The position numbers and the translations under genes were made by a program. Shown here piece by piece: positions 1-10,651 of a stretch of 64,000 nucleotides of DNA. Under the pieces are notes generated by a model. The model had not been told where the DNA came from. It ran no database searches and saw nothing but the letters and a program-made list of their open reading frames with translations. The DNA is from Tomocerus qinae (lineage: Eukaryota; Arthropoda; Collembola; Entomobryomorpha; Tomoceridae), in the NCBI GenBank assembly GCA_020055645.1, contig CM034546.1, forward strand, positions 43,028,001 to 43,092,000, given 5' to 3'. Each line of letters starts with the position of its first letter. The first letter of the stretch is position 1.

Positions 1-52
1 TCATAATTTGTCCGCTATCGTATAAATCCACTCCGAAAATGACGTTTTTGAT

Positions 53-416
53 TTATTGCGAACTATTTTTTAGGCGTTTGGTATACTTTACAACATGTGG
101 ACATTTCTTGTTAAAAAACTTATTTCGCATGACAATCCTAGCCAAAGTATTTTCGCTGCGATGTTGTTCTTTCTGAAATACATCAAGGAATTTCCATATT
201 GATGGGCGACTAGTTACCATTTTTCTGTGGAACCTATTATGCCAGCCTTCAACTAGGTTAGAAGTCCGTGGACAATCGGTTAGCAGTCTTGACCTGATGT
301 TCCACATCGTAATGTCGAACAGAGGTGCATCCCATGATGATCCTACGTATGTAGAGTAGAAATACTTCGCTATGGGTTTAACTTCAGGATCGAGTACCTT
401 TGCAATCTGATGAAAC
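53..416 (-). pseudogene. MULE-type transposase C-terminal fragment
   Basis: The minus-strand frame reads a stretch with the features of the C-terminal part of arthropod MULE (Mutator-like) transposases: a YFYSTYVG segment, a WDAPLFDITMWNIR segment, then RTSNLVEGWHNRFHRK and a PSIWKFLDVFQKEQ segment. The RTxNxxEGWHNxF and IWxFLxxxxKEQ motifs are what I recognise. A possible splice acceptor (TTAG) precedes the segment at about 417-420, and a stop closes it at 53. The DDE catalytic core is absent, so this is a remnant or the last exon of a decayed element. Family call by motif memory only. Confidence 0.6.
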
Positions 417-439
417 CTAATTTGAACATTACATAACAG

Positions 440-756
440 GCTACATTAATATTAAGTGCTTAATAAGAAGTGCTTCTTCCTTCTCTGCCGTCTTGCATTC
501 ATTATCAGATATTTAAATAACTGATAACGCAAAGAATGTTAATGCACACCGCCGTAAGTTACACCGTGTGCAACCACACTCATATTTGTTATTCCCACTT
601 CTCAAATAAACACTTGTACCTACGAAAAAACTTGTGTTGACAAAAAGTCTAAATGGGTTGATTTAAGTTGACAAAAAGGTGTTGACGACCAAAGGGGTCA
701 AAATTGTGTTGACAATTCGGTGTTGACAAAAAGGTGTTGACAATTTGGGGTGGTCC
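440..756. repeat. TGTTGACAA-rich array, probable hAT end cutting Gr1
   Basis: From about 600 to 750 the word TGTTGACAA and variants recur at short spacing. Homology to Gr2 and Gr3 stops abruptly at about 757. Read on the minus strand, the foreign sequence begins CAGGGACCACCCC, the type of terminus seen on hAT elements. Homogeneous short words near an end are typical subterminal repeats of hAT MITEs. The opposite end and a target duplication were not found, so the element is partial. Confidence 0.4.
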
Positions 757-1761
757 CTGCTGTCAAGGGTACACTAATAAATCCAGGCATTGGTAAAACG
801 CTGTACAACTTGAGGGATGAAAATGTAAATAAAATGTTAAAAACTCCGGCAAAAAGGATACCAACTGAACCAAGATAATAAACGATATTCTCATTGATAA
901 ATAAATGTAGAATTGTTAAACTACGGTAAACTTTAATTACATGTAGGGGATACTTTTTGAAAATATTCGTTTGAGGTAAGCTGTTTCCGGTTGTAGAAGG
1001 GGTAATGACATCTAACCAAAACGTAACTGTGACTGAGTAGATAATACCTATGAAATATACATACAAATTTGCGGAAGACAAATGAACGGCATGTACAATT
1101 GCTGGACCTAATATTAATGCTCTTGTATAGAGACTGTCAATTTGCAGAATTTGTAAAATGTGGACTATTGGACTGGTTTCAAAAGTCACGGATGCAATCC
1201 CGACAATTACTGAACCTCCAAAAATAAATTTTGGCAGAATTTTAAATATAGCCGCAATATTTTTAATTTTCTTTGTGTTCCATTGCTGTTGATGACCATA
1301 TGTTTCTAGAGGTAAAACATGATATTTAATACCTTGTTATAAATTTTAATATTGCAATTAAAAGAGTTTATAAAATAATTCAAAAATATTGTCATACCTC
1401 GTAAATATTCATCAAAAGTAAAAATTGAGTTGAGAATGGACATAGAATGTTCTAAGTTTGTAAATATGACGTAATTGAAAATGAAGGACATCATAAACAC
1501 GGATTCATAACACAAGAATATTATCAACTTCGCAATCGACAGAGATGGTCGAAATATTTCATGCACTAGAACACTAATTACGGCAATGTTTAATAGACCA
1601 GTCAACACAAATTCAATGCAATAGGTGATAAATTTAATTTTTTTTGAAGTGACTTTAAATATATAAGTTTGAGGGTCATAGTCAAACGGGGCCGTGTAAA
1701 AGATATCCCAATTAACATACAAATAAAATTTTAGGGAATCCAATAGACATTTTGCAGACAT
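757..1761 (-). pseudogene. Gr1: gustatory-receptor-like gene, 3' truncated
   Basis: A member of a three-copy family in this window (with Gr2 at 34961-36224 and Gr3 at 38194-39438) that looks like the insect 7-TM gustatory/odorant receptor family: several hydrophobic segments, multi-exon, about 380 residues when complete. Exon 1 is 1398-1761 (364 bp, starting MSAKCLLDSLKFY, ending FDEYLR with donor GAG|GTATGA). Exon 2 starts at 1305 after acceptor CTCTAG and opens with ETYGHQQQW. The phase matches in all three copies. The frame is open through LPMPGF, but homology ends at about 757 where a repeat-rich foreign sequence begins. The last TM region, where family signature residues lie, is missing. 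Likely non-functional. Confidence 0.55.
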
Positions 1762-1769
1762 ATTTTAAT

Positions 1770-2252
1770 TAATTATTACGATGGATACGATGAATTCAAA
1801 AATTTAAAAGTTACTGTAACAATTGAGAACTGAAGGTAAACTCTCCCACAAATGGGCGGACTGTTATAGTTATAAACGTATTTATTACTGTCCTATTTTA
1901 GCTTGATATTTTATTCACTGTTGCCAAAATATTTTGCTGAACAAAAGTCAGTGTACGTGCAGATAATGAAGGCTGGTACTTAGTGAAATGAGTTTTAATA
2001 CTAAAAACGACAAGCAATAAAATTGCGGCTTTTATACATGACAACTTTTGCCATTAACTATAATATCATTATACTGTATAGGCATGTAATCATTAAAAGT
2101 ATTGGCGATTAGAATGATAAATATTATTACTTTTTAGTTTAGATATCCATACGATCTTATCATCCTAGTCTGATTAAATTATTTACAACGACAAAAGCAT
2201 TATAGTCTTATAGGTGCAAGCTAATCTGTGCCTAATTCCATTTTCGACATAA
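1770..2252. other. Gr1 upstream flank
   Basis: No gene seen. The stretch resembles the upstream flanks of Gr2 (36230-36620) and Gr3 (39440-39830), for example the shared 'caacaaaagtcactgt'-type segment, so it is part of the duplicated receptor unit. Confidence 0.4.
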
Positions 2253-2389
2253 CGTCTGCTTAATATTACAAAGTAACAAGCCATTTTATCATGAGTTTTA
2301 CATTGGATAATCATTGTGTCAGGAGATGTGGCTTGTTACATTGTCGCAGCCATGATAAAATGGTTTGGTACTTTGTAGCAGTCATGATT
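2253..2389. mobile_element. Truncated copy of the CGTCTGC MITE
   Basis: Begins CGTCTGCTTAATATTAC, the same terminus as the two 300-bp elements at 8486 and 8799, and continues with diverged copies of their internal unit in direct and then inverted orientation. The right terminus is missing: similarity fades at about 2389 without the closing GCAGACG. A decayed relative of the intact pair. Confidence 0.7.
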
Positions 2390-2619
2390 AAGGGTCAGGT
2401 ATATTCAAAATACGGGAGAACTCAATAAATTAAGGTCAAGTAAAGGTTACGGGGAAGTATCTATGGCTACGCATTGTTTTAAATTGCAGGCCCATAGATA
2501 TTTACTCTATGACAACAAAGAAAAATACCTTTTTTTGGAAAACTGGAAACTCCTTCGAGAGGGCTGGTCGTAGAAAGACAAAATTGGTCTGTAAATTCGC
2601 TGAAAAACCTGGTTGAGGT

Positions 2620-2733
2620 CTGGTATTCAGCACTAATTCATATTCATCTCCAATTTTGAGATATTAAGGGTTTAATTTTAAATTCGCAATATCTCGAAAT
2701 CAAAGACGAATATGAATAAGCGCTGAATACCAG
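2620..2733. repeat. Imperfect hairpin, about 46-bp arms
   Basis: Left arm starts CTGGTATTCAGCACTAATTC and right arm ends GCGCTGAATACCAG. The arms match with a few mismatches around a short AT-rich loop. I saw no target-site duplication. Probably the core of a small inverted-repeat element. Confidence 0.5.
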
Positions 2734-3590
2734 AGTTTCAAGTTTTCTTAAAAAGTTCAGGGCCGATTTGATAGTCGAGGTCAGGTCAAGTTACTTGGTA
2801 ACCCTGCCTCAAGAGATTATATAATGACTCATCAATGTTCTAAATCGTATTTCACAAGGTAAATTGTTAAAATCCCACAAATACCAATAAATGCTGGTAG
2901 TAAACACCTTGAGCTTCCATATGTACTCGCTGGTAGTTTTGCTTGTGAATTCAAAAATGCTTCTACGCTTCAATAATTATACGTGTAAATTCTTCAACGA
3001 AAATTTCACAAGCGAAATGGCAAGAGAGTAAGATTAGGTTTAATTATGACGAGAACATGTATGTTACCATTAATGTATCTGCATGGATCGATGTAAAATG
3101 CCACTCAAAGCAAAACAGCGCAAGAAAAGTGATAGAATTTTTCATAATCCATGTCCACCGCGAGGATTCAAAAAGTTAAAATTTGACTTGTGATAGTCAG
3201 GTCTTAAGCTGTTCTTAAAATGATCCTCTTAATCCTTCGCATAATCACACACACCCATTGGTTTTTAACTATAGTGAATCTACTTTGGTACCTACCTCGC
3301 ATATAGAATGTAGACAGTAAAATTTAGGTAGGATTGATCCTAATCCCATATTATGTAGAACTGTTTTGTTAATAATGATTATGACTCAAAAATAATATGG
3401 AAGTCTATACTACACATTTCTTTATATATATTTTCAAACCCCAAGATGTTATCAAATTTATATAGAACTTACTTATGTGGATATACAGTGTTTCTATACA
3501 CATACGGGGATAACGTCAATTTATACATAATATAATTTAATGGTATAATTATTAGCATTAATTATTGGTGTTTTAAATATTTTTTTTAAT
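2734..3590. other. Non-coding stretch
   Basis: No credible ORF. The part from about 3280 to 3500 resembles segments near 36650-37100 and 39870-40330, again as part of the duplicated Gr flanks. Confidence 0.3.
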
Positions 3591-3594
3591 TAAT

Positions 3595-3990
3595 ATTTTA
3601 ATTTTAAACAACCCCCGGTATTACTAACAACCCCGATATTTTAAACAACCCCTGAGATTGTCCACAGTCCCTGATATTTTAAATAACTTCGTTATTTGAA
3701 TTGTCTTCGTTATCCTTTACTTTAGTTAATCACTTTATTTTAATTTGTTCCACGATTTCAATCTGCCTCGTTATGTACCCAACCACTATACTTCAACTAA
3801 CGTCATTTTATTTAAATCCATTATTTTAATTAGCCCCGCTATTTTAATTACCCCGCAAGTATTTCATTCAACCTCGATTCACTTATTTTATTTTTGCATT
3901 CTTTCACTATAGATTTATTATTTTGTTCACATTAGCTCTATTGCTTAATTTAGTTTAACTCGAACCCGTGGCTTTAATTACGTTTGCTTA
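3595..3990. repeat. Degenerate ATTTTAA...CCCC tandem repeat
   Basis: Roughly 20-25-bp spaced, strongly diverged units alternate an AT-rich ATTTTAAT block with a C-rich ACCCC/ACCTCG block. No conserved ends or coding frame. Looks like an old minisatellite. Confidence 0.4.
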
Positions 3991-4189
3991 GACCCCTGTA
4001 TATAATTATGTAACTACAGATGACTCTTTTTGGTAAAGATAATGAACTGGAAATTTACTGTTTCATGTCCCTCTTCATCAATCAGACTCATTTTTATGCT
4101 CTAACCACAACAAACCACTTCAATTAGGGCTAAAAGTAAATGAAATAAAATAAGTGCTTGACTACATGTAGTATACTAAAGTAAATAAT

Positions 4190-4602
4190 AGGGTTTTCCA
4201 CTTATTCGTTACAGGATTATAGCTACTGGCCTTACATCTCCCAAAATCTAAATAAACACATATAAGGCGGGCAATAAATGAGCGCTTCTTTTTTGCAAGT
4301 CTTATCTTACAGTTACTATTAATAATAAGATAAAAAATGCCTTCCAAAACATGTGAAAGAAGTATGAATTTTGAATTTACGCTCTCATTTGGTCAATAAG
4401 TCAACATATATGTTGCGTTTTCTTGTAGATACATGTCAAGTACGCCGAAAAACATGCCTTTCGGTGTGGTTTCGGTTTACTTGATTTTGACATTGGAAAA
4501 GGCTGAGTGCTTACATCATAAACGTTACTTGGCTTACAAGAGAAGTAAGCGCAGTAACATGTAACCCGATGTAACTTATGTAACGAATAAGTGAAAAACC
4601 CT
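4190..4602. mobile_element. 413-bp MITE with 24-bp terminal inverted repeats
   Basis: The left end AGGGTTTTCCACTTATTCGT is matched by the inverted right end with one C/T difference over 24 bp. An AAT direct repeat flanks it (4187-4189 and 4603-4605). The 3-bp target and AGGG terminus echo the PIF/Harbinger element at 43232-46122, which is also flanked by AAT, but the rest of the terminal repeat differs. It contains no transposase. Confidence 0.65.
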
Positions 4603-4605
4603 AAT

Positions 4606-5370
4606 AATATGCTCGTATATATCTTCTATTTTTAGTGAAATAAATTACTTTCATAATAAGTCGTTTCTTACAATAATACTAATTATTATAAAATGTGTGT
4701 TTATCGTAGAAATATCATCATAATATTGTCAAAGCAAAATAAAATATTATTTTAGTTGTGCAATAAAGAAAACTGATAATCGATCATAGATAATAAATTC
4801 ATAGGTTTAAAATATCACGCTTATCAATCAAAAAAACTGTGTATACCCGAACCCATACTTTTGTCGTCCATAAGGAAGTTTTTAAATGTGACAAGATAAA
4901 GCATTATTGAAAATTTATTGGAACATAGACATTTAATCAAATCTTTTTGGTTTGCTTTGCAAAGTTTTTAAGTGATTGAAATCGAAGTAGAATAAAGATT
5001 AGTTGCAATCAAAACTAATTTTACATTTTCTGCCATAAACGTAACTTCAACTATATTATTTATTAAGTGTAAACAATTTACTAAAATCATGATTGTTGTT
5101 TCCACACAGTGTTCTCTACTGTAGTCGTTCTTCTGTGGATAATAATGTGCTTTATTTCTTATCTATCTCTTTGATTGATGGACAGTTATTGATGGCTTTA
5201 TGTTAAGCAATGACATGACATAATGAAACTCCATTTAATTAGTACAATAAGTATAAATATAATATTTTGCCGTTGATAAGCACCCGAATGAAAGTCACCA
5301 AATTTGTAAGTTAATCAAACCTAAATTCTAATCTCTCATATTTTATCTCGGAGAGTAAAGCCCAAGGTGT
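4606..5370. other. AT-rich intergenic stretch
   Basis: No ORF, RNA gene or repeat array that I can support. Confidence 0.3.
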
Positions 5371-5377
5371 CGAGTGT

Positions 5378-5768
5378 GCCGTAAATGCCGCATGCCGTAA
5401 ATGCCTTAAATGCCGTAAATTATTTTTTAAGTTTTTAGCTGTTTATACACATAAATTGATGTGGGAAGTGAGAAATAACACGTTTTAAGTGCTTTTATAC
5501 ATCAAAATTGTGTATTAACATGATTTTATTCCACTCATAGTGGCTAAAAAGCTTTGAAAAGGGAAAACTCATTTGATAACTTATGAAAGTTATCATTTAT
5601 TATAAAATGATCAAAATTATATTTTTTGATCTTCCATTAGTTAAAAATTACCATTAAACTGTCAATTACGTGTATTATGTATTTTACGGCTTTTACGGCA
5701 TTTACGGCTTTTACGGCATTTACGGCATTTACGGCATGCGGCATCTGAAAATAATTTACGGCATGCCG
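5378..5768. repeat. GCCGTAAAT inverted-repeat element upstream of glucosylceramidase
   Basis: A cluster of GCCGTAAAT words at 5378-5425 is mirrored by an array of ATTTACGGC and TTTTACGGC words at 5688-5767. Both clusters include the palindromic word GCATGCCG or CGGCATGC. The arms flank about 260 bp of AT-rich DNA. It looks like a MITE or foldback whose ends are short tandem words. I found no clear target duplication. It ends about 145 bp before the glucosylceramidase ATG, so it may overlap its promoter or 5' UTR. Confidence 0.5.
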
Positions 5769-5912
5769 ACTTTATACTCTGGTAAAGCCATATTGATTAA
5801 CCATGCAATTAATCAATTTAAAAGGTGTGTTTGTGTTAATATAAAAGCTCTTTATTACAACGTCATTTTGTAATCCAGTACTTATATATGGTACTTGCAC
5901 TAAACTGTAATA

Positions 5913-7748
5913 ATGGCTGTCCCGAAATATATTTTGCCTAGTTTGGCATTATTTTTAGCAACAATTATAACTTTTTCTTCAGGAGCACAGCCATGTAACG
6001 AAAGGAGGTACATAGAAGATTCAATAGTCTGTGTCTGTAATGAAAACTATTGCGACACAATTGACCCAATTACTCCTTCGGCACAAGGCGTGGTTCAGAT
6101 TTATGAAAGTGACCGAACCTACTTCAAAAGGCTTGCCAAGAGACAGCAAATATTCAACGTGATCGAAAATCCTCCTGTGGGCGATCAAATTTGGAATGTT
6201 CGAGTGGATCGATCAAGAACATACCAAGAAATTGTTGGATTTGGTGGAGCTTTTAGTGATGCAGCTACGTTGACAATTGGAAGTCTTCCAGAAAACATGC
6301 AAAGGATGATATACGAAGCATACTACTCGGAAACCGGGATAGAGTACAACATGGGCCGAGTTGTTATTTCTGGGTGTGACTTTTCTACTCGTGCCTACAC
6401 TTACGATGACAATCCTGACGATTGGGACTTGGAACGTTGGAGTTTAGTAGATGAAGATACGCGATTCAAGGTAGGAAAATAACTAAAATTAAATTCACGA
6501 AACTAGATTAATTGCGCCATTTATTCAGAAATCTTCACATGTGTAAATAAAAACAATAATAAAATAAATTATAAAATATTTTAGATTCCTCAATTGAAAT
6601 TGGCAAAAGAAGTAGCCAAGCATCCAGTAAAATGGTTTGGATCATCATGGAGTCCTCCTGCTTGGATGAAAACTAATGAACAATTAGAAGGAGCTGGAAC
6701 TCTTAAAGAAGGGCCAGGATCACGTACATGGGAAACTTATGCAAAATATCTCGTCAAGTAATATAAATAATTTATGTACTAAAAAATTGGAAAAGTTTGT
6801 TTTAAGTATCAATTTTATTCCGTTAAAATTAATCGCAAAATTTAAGGTATGCAAAATAGTTTATATTATTCATAGTAAACTTTGTATATTTGTATTTGTA
6901 GGTTTTTTGATTCGTACAAGGCTGCAGGTGTAGACTTTTGGGGGATGACAGTTCAAAATGAGCCTAACACTGGCTTTAGTCCTGGATATCCTTGGATGAC
7001 GTGTGGATTTACTGCAGAGATGGAACGGGATTTTGTGAAAATGGACTTAGGCCCTAACTTGGCAGCTGCTGGTTACACTCCTGATAATTTCAACGTGATT
7101 ATCTTGGATCACAACCGTGACATCGTTGTAAATTGGACAGACACAATTTTAGCCGACCCTGTTTCTTCAGCAATGGTTCGTGGTGTTGGTTTGCATTGGT
7201 ACTTGAATCACGCAGCAGATATAGAAGTGTACGATCAAGTGCATGAGAGATATCCAAATCATTTTCTCATTGCCACAGAAGCGTGTGTTAGGCATTGGAA
7301 TGATGTCATCGGACTAGGTGGATGGTACATGGCTGAGATGTATGCCCATGATATAATTGGAGACCTAATGCATTCTGTTGGTGGCTGGGTAGATTGGAAT
7401 TTAGCTGTTGATATGCAGGGTGGTCCGAATTATGTTTCCAATTTCCATTCTGCTCCAATTATAATTAATGCTGGGGCGAGGGAGTTTTATAAAAATACAC
7501 AATACTACGCCATGGCTCATTTCAGTAAATTCCTTCCACCAGGATCAAGAAGAATTGGGACCAACCCACAGCTAGTTTCTAACAATGATTTTAAAATGGT
7601 TATTTTCCAGCGTCCTGATAATGGCATCGTTGTCATTACAATAAATTCATACGAACAAGATCAAATTGTTATTTTGGAAGATCCTGAAAGAGGCACTCTC
7701 CCTGTTCAGGTTGGGTCAAGGTCTTTCAATACTTGGGTCTATTATTAA
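5913..7748 (+). CDS. GBA: Lysosomal glucosylceramidase (GH30), 3 exons
   Basis: Hydrolyses the beta-glucosidic bond of glucosylceramide in the lysosome. Exons by consensus splice sites and phase: 5913-6470 (donor AAG|GTAGGA), 6585-6757, 6902-7748; 525 residues, close to the usual length of the family. Residues 1-25 form a signal peptide, followed by a Cys-rich segment (C28, C40, C42, C47) as in animal GBA. GFGGAFSDA is at 109-117. The acid/base Glu is E264 in TVQNEP, and the nucleophile is E370 in IATEAC; VGGWVDWNLA and GGPNYV follow. The C-terminal beta domain is complete to the TAA stop. The start was chosen because it opens the signal peptide. It appears intact and functional and is the best conserved gene here. 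Confidence 0.95.
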
Positions 7749-7860
7749 ATTATTCCATCTTTACAAATAATATTTGTTTTTGAAAACACTTTCTTATTTA
7801 ATGTTTTTGCAAAGTTTTTCTTTTAATATTCATGTATTTTATGAAAATTTCCATTATAAC

Positions 7861-7866
7861 AATAAA
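7861..7866 (+). terminator. Poly(A) signal of the glucosylceramidase gene
   Basis: AATAAA about 115 bp after the stop codon, with AT-rich DNA around it. The likely cleavage and polyadenylation signal. Confidence 0.5.
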
Positions 7867-7899
7867 GACTATTATGAAAGTTGACCACTTAAAACATTA

Positions 7900-8481
7900 A
7901 TGTTATTTATAATTTATTTTATGATATATCTGGGTCGTTGATAAAAATGACAGCTGTAGTTTTTTGTAGTTGGTTTTTTACATAACTATAGGTATAAATG
8001 TAATCCTATACTATACCATATATGAAAACTACTAACAACCGTGTCAACTACTACTATTTCAGTCTATCAAAACAGAAATTAAAGCTAAAAGTTTAATTTT
8101 ATTTTGTTGCAACGTAGCAAACGCAGTATTTTTGTGAATATCTGTATTGTTATTACTATTTGATAACAACTAGTGAAAAATTAATTACTGATTATATTAA
8201 CTTTATGAAATTATTCCTTCGTTAATATGAAGCTTTAATTGCGAAGCATTACAGTAATGAATATGTAAGTGATAAATTATTGAAATTGAGCGTAATTATG
8301 TGCACAACAATATTCTAAATATAATCTTCACAATGCAATGGCTAAAGCATACAGAAAACTAATAAATAAGAAAGCTTAATGTTTATTTGTAGATTTTAAT
8401 TTTCTTTGAAAATGTGCTGATGACAATTTGATAATCAGGTTCTGTTAGAAAAATGTTTCATTTTATTTAGCCACATATAAC
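7900..8481. other. AT-rich intergenic stretch
   Basis: No ORF or structured element that I can support between the glucosylceramidase 3' end and the MITE pair. Confidence 0.3.
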
Positions 8482-8485
8482 ACAT

Positions 8486-8785
8486 CGTCTGCTTAATATT
8501 ACAAGGTAACAAGCCATTTTATCATGGCTGAGACAAAGTAACAAGCCATTTTATCATGGCTGAGACAAAGTAACAAACCATTTTATCATGGCTGAGACAA
8601 AGTAACAAACCATTTTATCATGACCGCGACAAAGTAACAAACCACTGTATCAGGAGTTAGGTTTGTTACCTTGTCGCAGCCATGATAAAATGGTTTGTTA
8701 CTTTGTCTCAGCCATGATAAAATGGTTTGTTACTTTGTCTCAGCCATGATAAAATGGCTTGTTACCTTGTAATATTAAGCAGACG
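8486..8785. mobile_element. 300-bp palindromic MITE, copy 1
   Basis: Exactly 300 bp, bounded by CGTCTGCTTAATATTAC and its perfect inverse, with a 4-bp duplication ACAT on each side (8482-8485, 8786-8789). Inside, about four direct copies of a 32-bp unit (beginning ACAAAGTAACAAACCATTTT) are followed by about three inverted copies, so the whole can fold into one long hairpin. No coding capacity. The superfamily is not clear: a 4-bp target duplication is reported for Sola and Chapaev-like elements, among others. Confidence 0.85.
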
Positions 8786-8798
8786 ACATGATATATAT

Positions 8799-9098
8799 CG
8801 TCTGCTTAATATTACAAGGTAACAAGCCATTTTATCATGACTGCTACAAAGTAACAAACCATTTTATCATGACTGCTACAAAGTAACAAACCATTTTATC
8901 ATGACTGCTACAAAGTAACAAACCATTTTATCATGGCTGCGACAAGGTAACAAACCTAACTCCTTATACATTGGTTTGTTACATTGTCGCGGTCATGATA
9001 AAATGGTTTGTTACTTTGTACCAGCCATGATAAAATGGCTTGTTACTTTGTGGCAGTCATGATAAAATGGCTTGTTACCTTGTAATATTAAGCTGACG
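8799..9098. mobile_element. 300-bp palindromic MITE, copy 2
   Basis: A second 300-bp element only 13 bp after the first, in the same architecture and with its own 4-bp duplication ATAT (8795-8798, 9099-9102). The right end reads GCTGACG instead of GCAGACG (one change). Internal unit variants differ from copy 1 (GACTGCT rather than GGCTGAG in the spacer), so the two are separate insertions and not a tandem duplication of one event. Confidence 0.85.
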
Positions 9099-9102
9099 AT
9101 AT

Positions 9103-10470
9103 AATAGAGTAACTTACAAATAGAAGCAGAAAAATATATATAAAAAAAATTATTACTCATCCAAGCCATATTTAAAAACCAAATAAACTCAAAGATGTCG
9201 AGAACATTGGATTCCTAATATATGTTAGAAGTACGAAATTCTTTGAGGATTTCAGAAAAAAAGTTCGGTTTGTAAAATCCACTGTTTTTTCTGTACTAAA
9301 GGCTCATGTAAAATACTACATAATTATCCATGCCATTACAGTAATTCATAATTTTAATTTCAAGTATTATTTCATCATAATGACAGTTGTTTTATATTTT
9401 GCTGTTCGTTGTTTACGTTAACCATTTTTAATCACTATTTATAGTACTGTGTCATGTCAGCAATTATCAATTTCAGTTGACAATAGTAATGAAATCGGAA
9501 GTCTTGCAACCCACTTACAAATACTATACGGTTAGTACAAATTTCGTTTGACTATAGTTTCTTTTGATAAGCTGTACTACTTGGTTACATTATTTGAATG
9601 AAATCATCAGTATTGTTTTTGCAGAAATGTCTGTGATTTTTTATTATCAAATATTATCTAGCCACGTGTCACCATGCTAACACGTTTTAGAATAATGGCG
9701 TTTTAAAGTAACAGTTCATTTAGTCCCATATTGTTACCCTTTTGTCCCAAACTGAACAAAGAAAGTTATACGATGATGCAATGCAATGGCTGTATTTTGG
9801 CGGGTTAAAGTAAGACTGCAATGGTTGCAGAGGTGGAGGAGTGAGGTGGGGGAGTGAGGCGAAGGAGGTGGAGGTAAAAATTAAGGATTTTATAAATTTT
9901 GCCCACTACTCCACTTTTACTCTCCTCAGCCAAGGTAGAATTTATACAAAACAATATTTAAACTGTCCATTGCATTTGATAACGAACAATACATTGTATT
10001 CTTAATACACTGGTTCAACGCAAATTTTTTTGAAAACTTCCGAAATCGCAAAATTTGCGCATTTGCATGCAAAAGCGGTAACAATTTTAAATGAATGGGA
10101 AGCTTATGTTGCCGTCGCAAATTTTAGAGTCAAAAGAGGATGTTTATCTTTGCAAACTGTCAGTCAGTCTGCATTTGTATTTGTAACCAAAGCAAAGAGT
10201 TTTATTTCAACAAATCAACTCAGCCAAATTCGATTGCACATCTGCAAAGTGATTCCACGCATGCGCGTCAGATTTGCGACTTTGCGATATCTTCGCAACG
10301 TCGCACTGTGATTTAGAATTGCATATAGAATTACAAACATACAAACGGAATTGGTCACCGCGCATGTTAAACTTTGCCGTTTATCTTCTAAAAAATTGTA
10401 AATAACAAGAAATATATTTATATAGTAAATACTAGAAATAATATAAGCAAGTGTTAGACAAGCAAGCAAG
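9103..10470. other. Intergenic stretch with a G-rich patch
   Basis: No convincing gene. A GGAGGTGGAG-type purine patch lies at 9828-9875. Words such as TTTGCGA and TTGCGCAT cluster between 10020 and 10310 and end in CGCACTGTG, which could be a hAT-like terminus, but I could not find a partner end or target duplication. Confidence 0.3.
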
Positions 10471-10651
10471 CAATAGTGTTAGACAAGTATTATCCCAATG
10501 GGTTAATAAAGTAGTTTGATTTTGCATTATCATATTTAATGATTCAATAAATTCATTATTTATCTGTGTGTAGTACGAGCGTAGTTCTAATAATTAATGA
10601 AATTCTACCTAAATGAATTAATGTTTGTTCAATGATAGTAAATATTATGTC

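Noticed and set aside
8486-9098. CRISPR-like array (repeat spacing about 32 bp)
   Set aside because: Units are contiguous, without unique spacers, inverted in the second half and bounded by target duplications; the genome is eukaryotic.
9926-10469. Several overlapping ORFs, and a hAT-like end CGCACTGTG at about 10311
   Set aside because: The ORFs overlap on both strands with no family features. No matching opposite terminus or 8-bp duplication could be found for the putative end.
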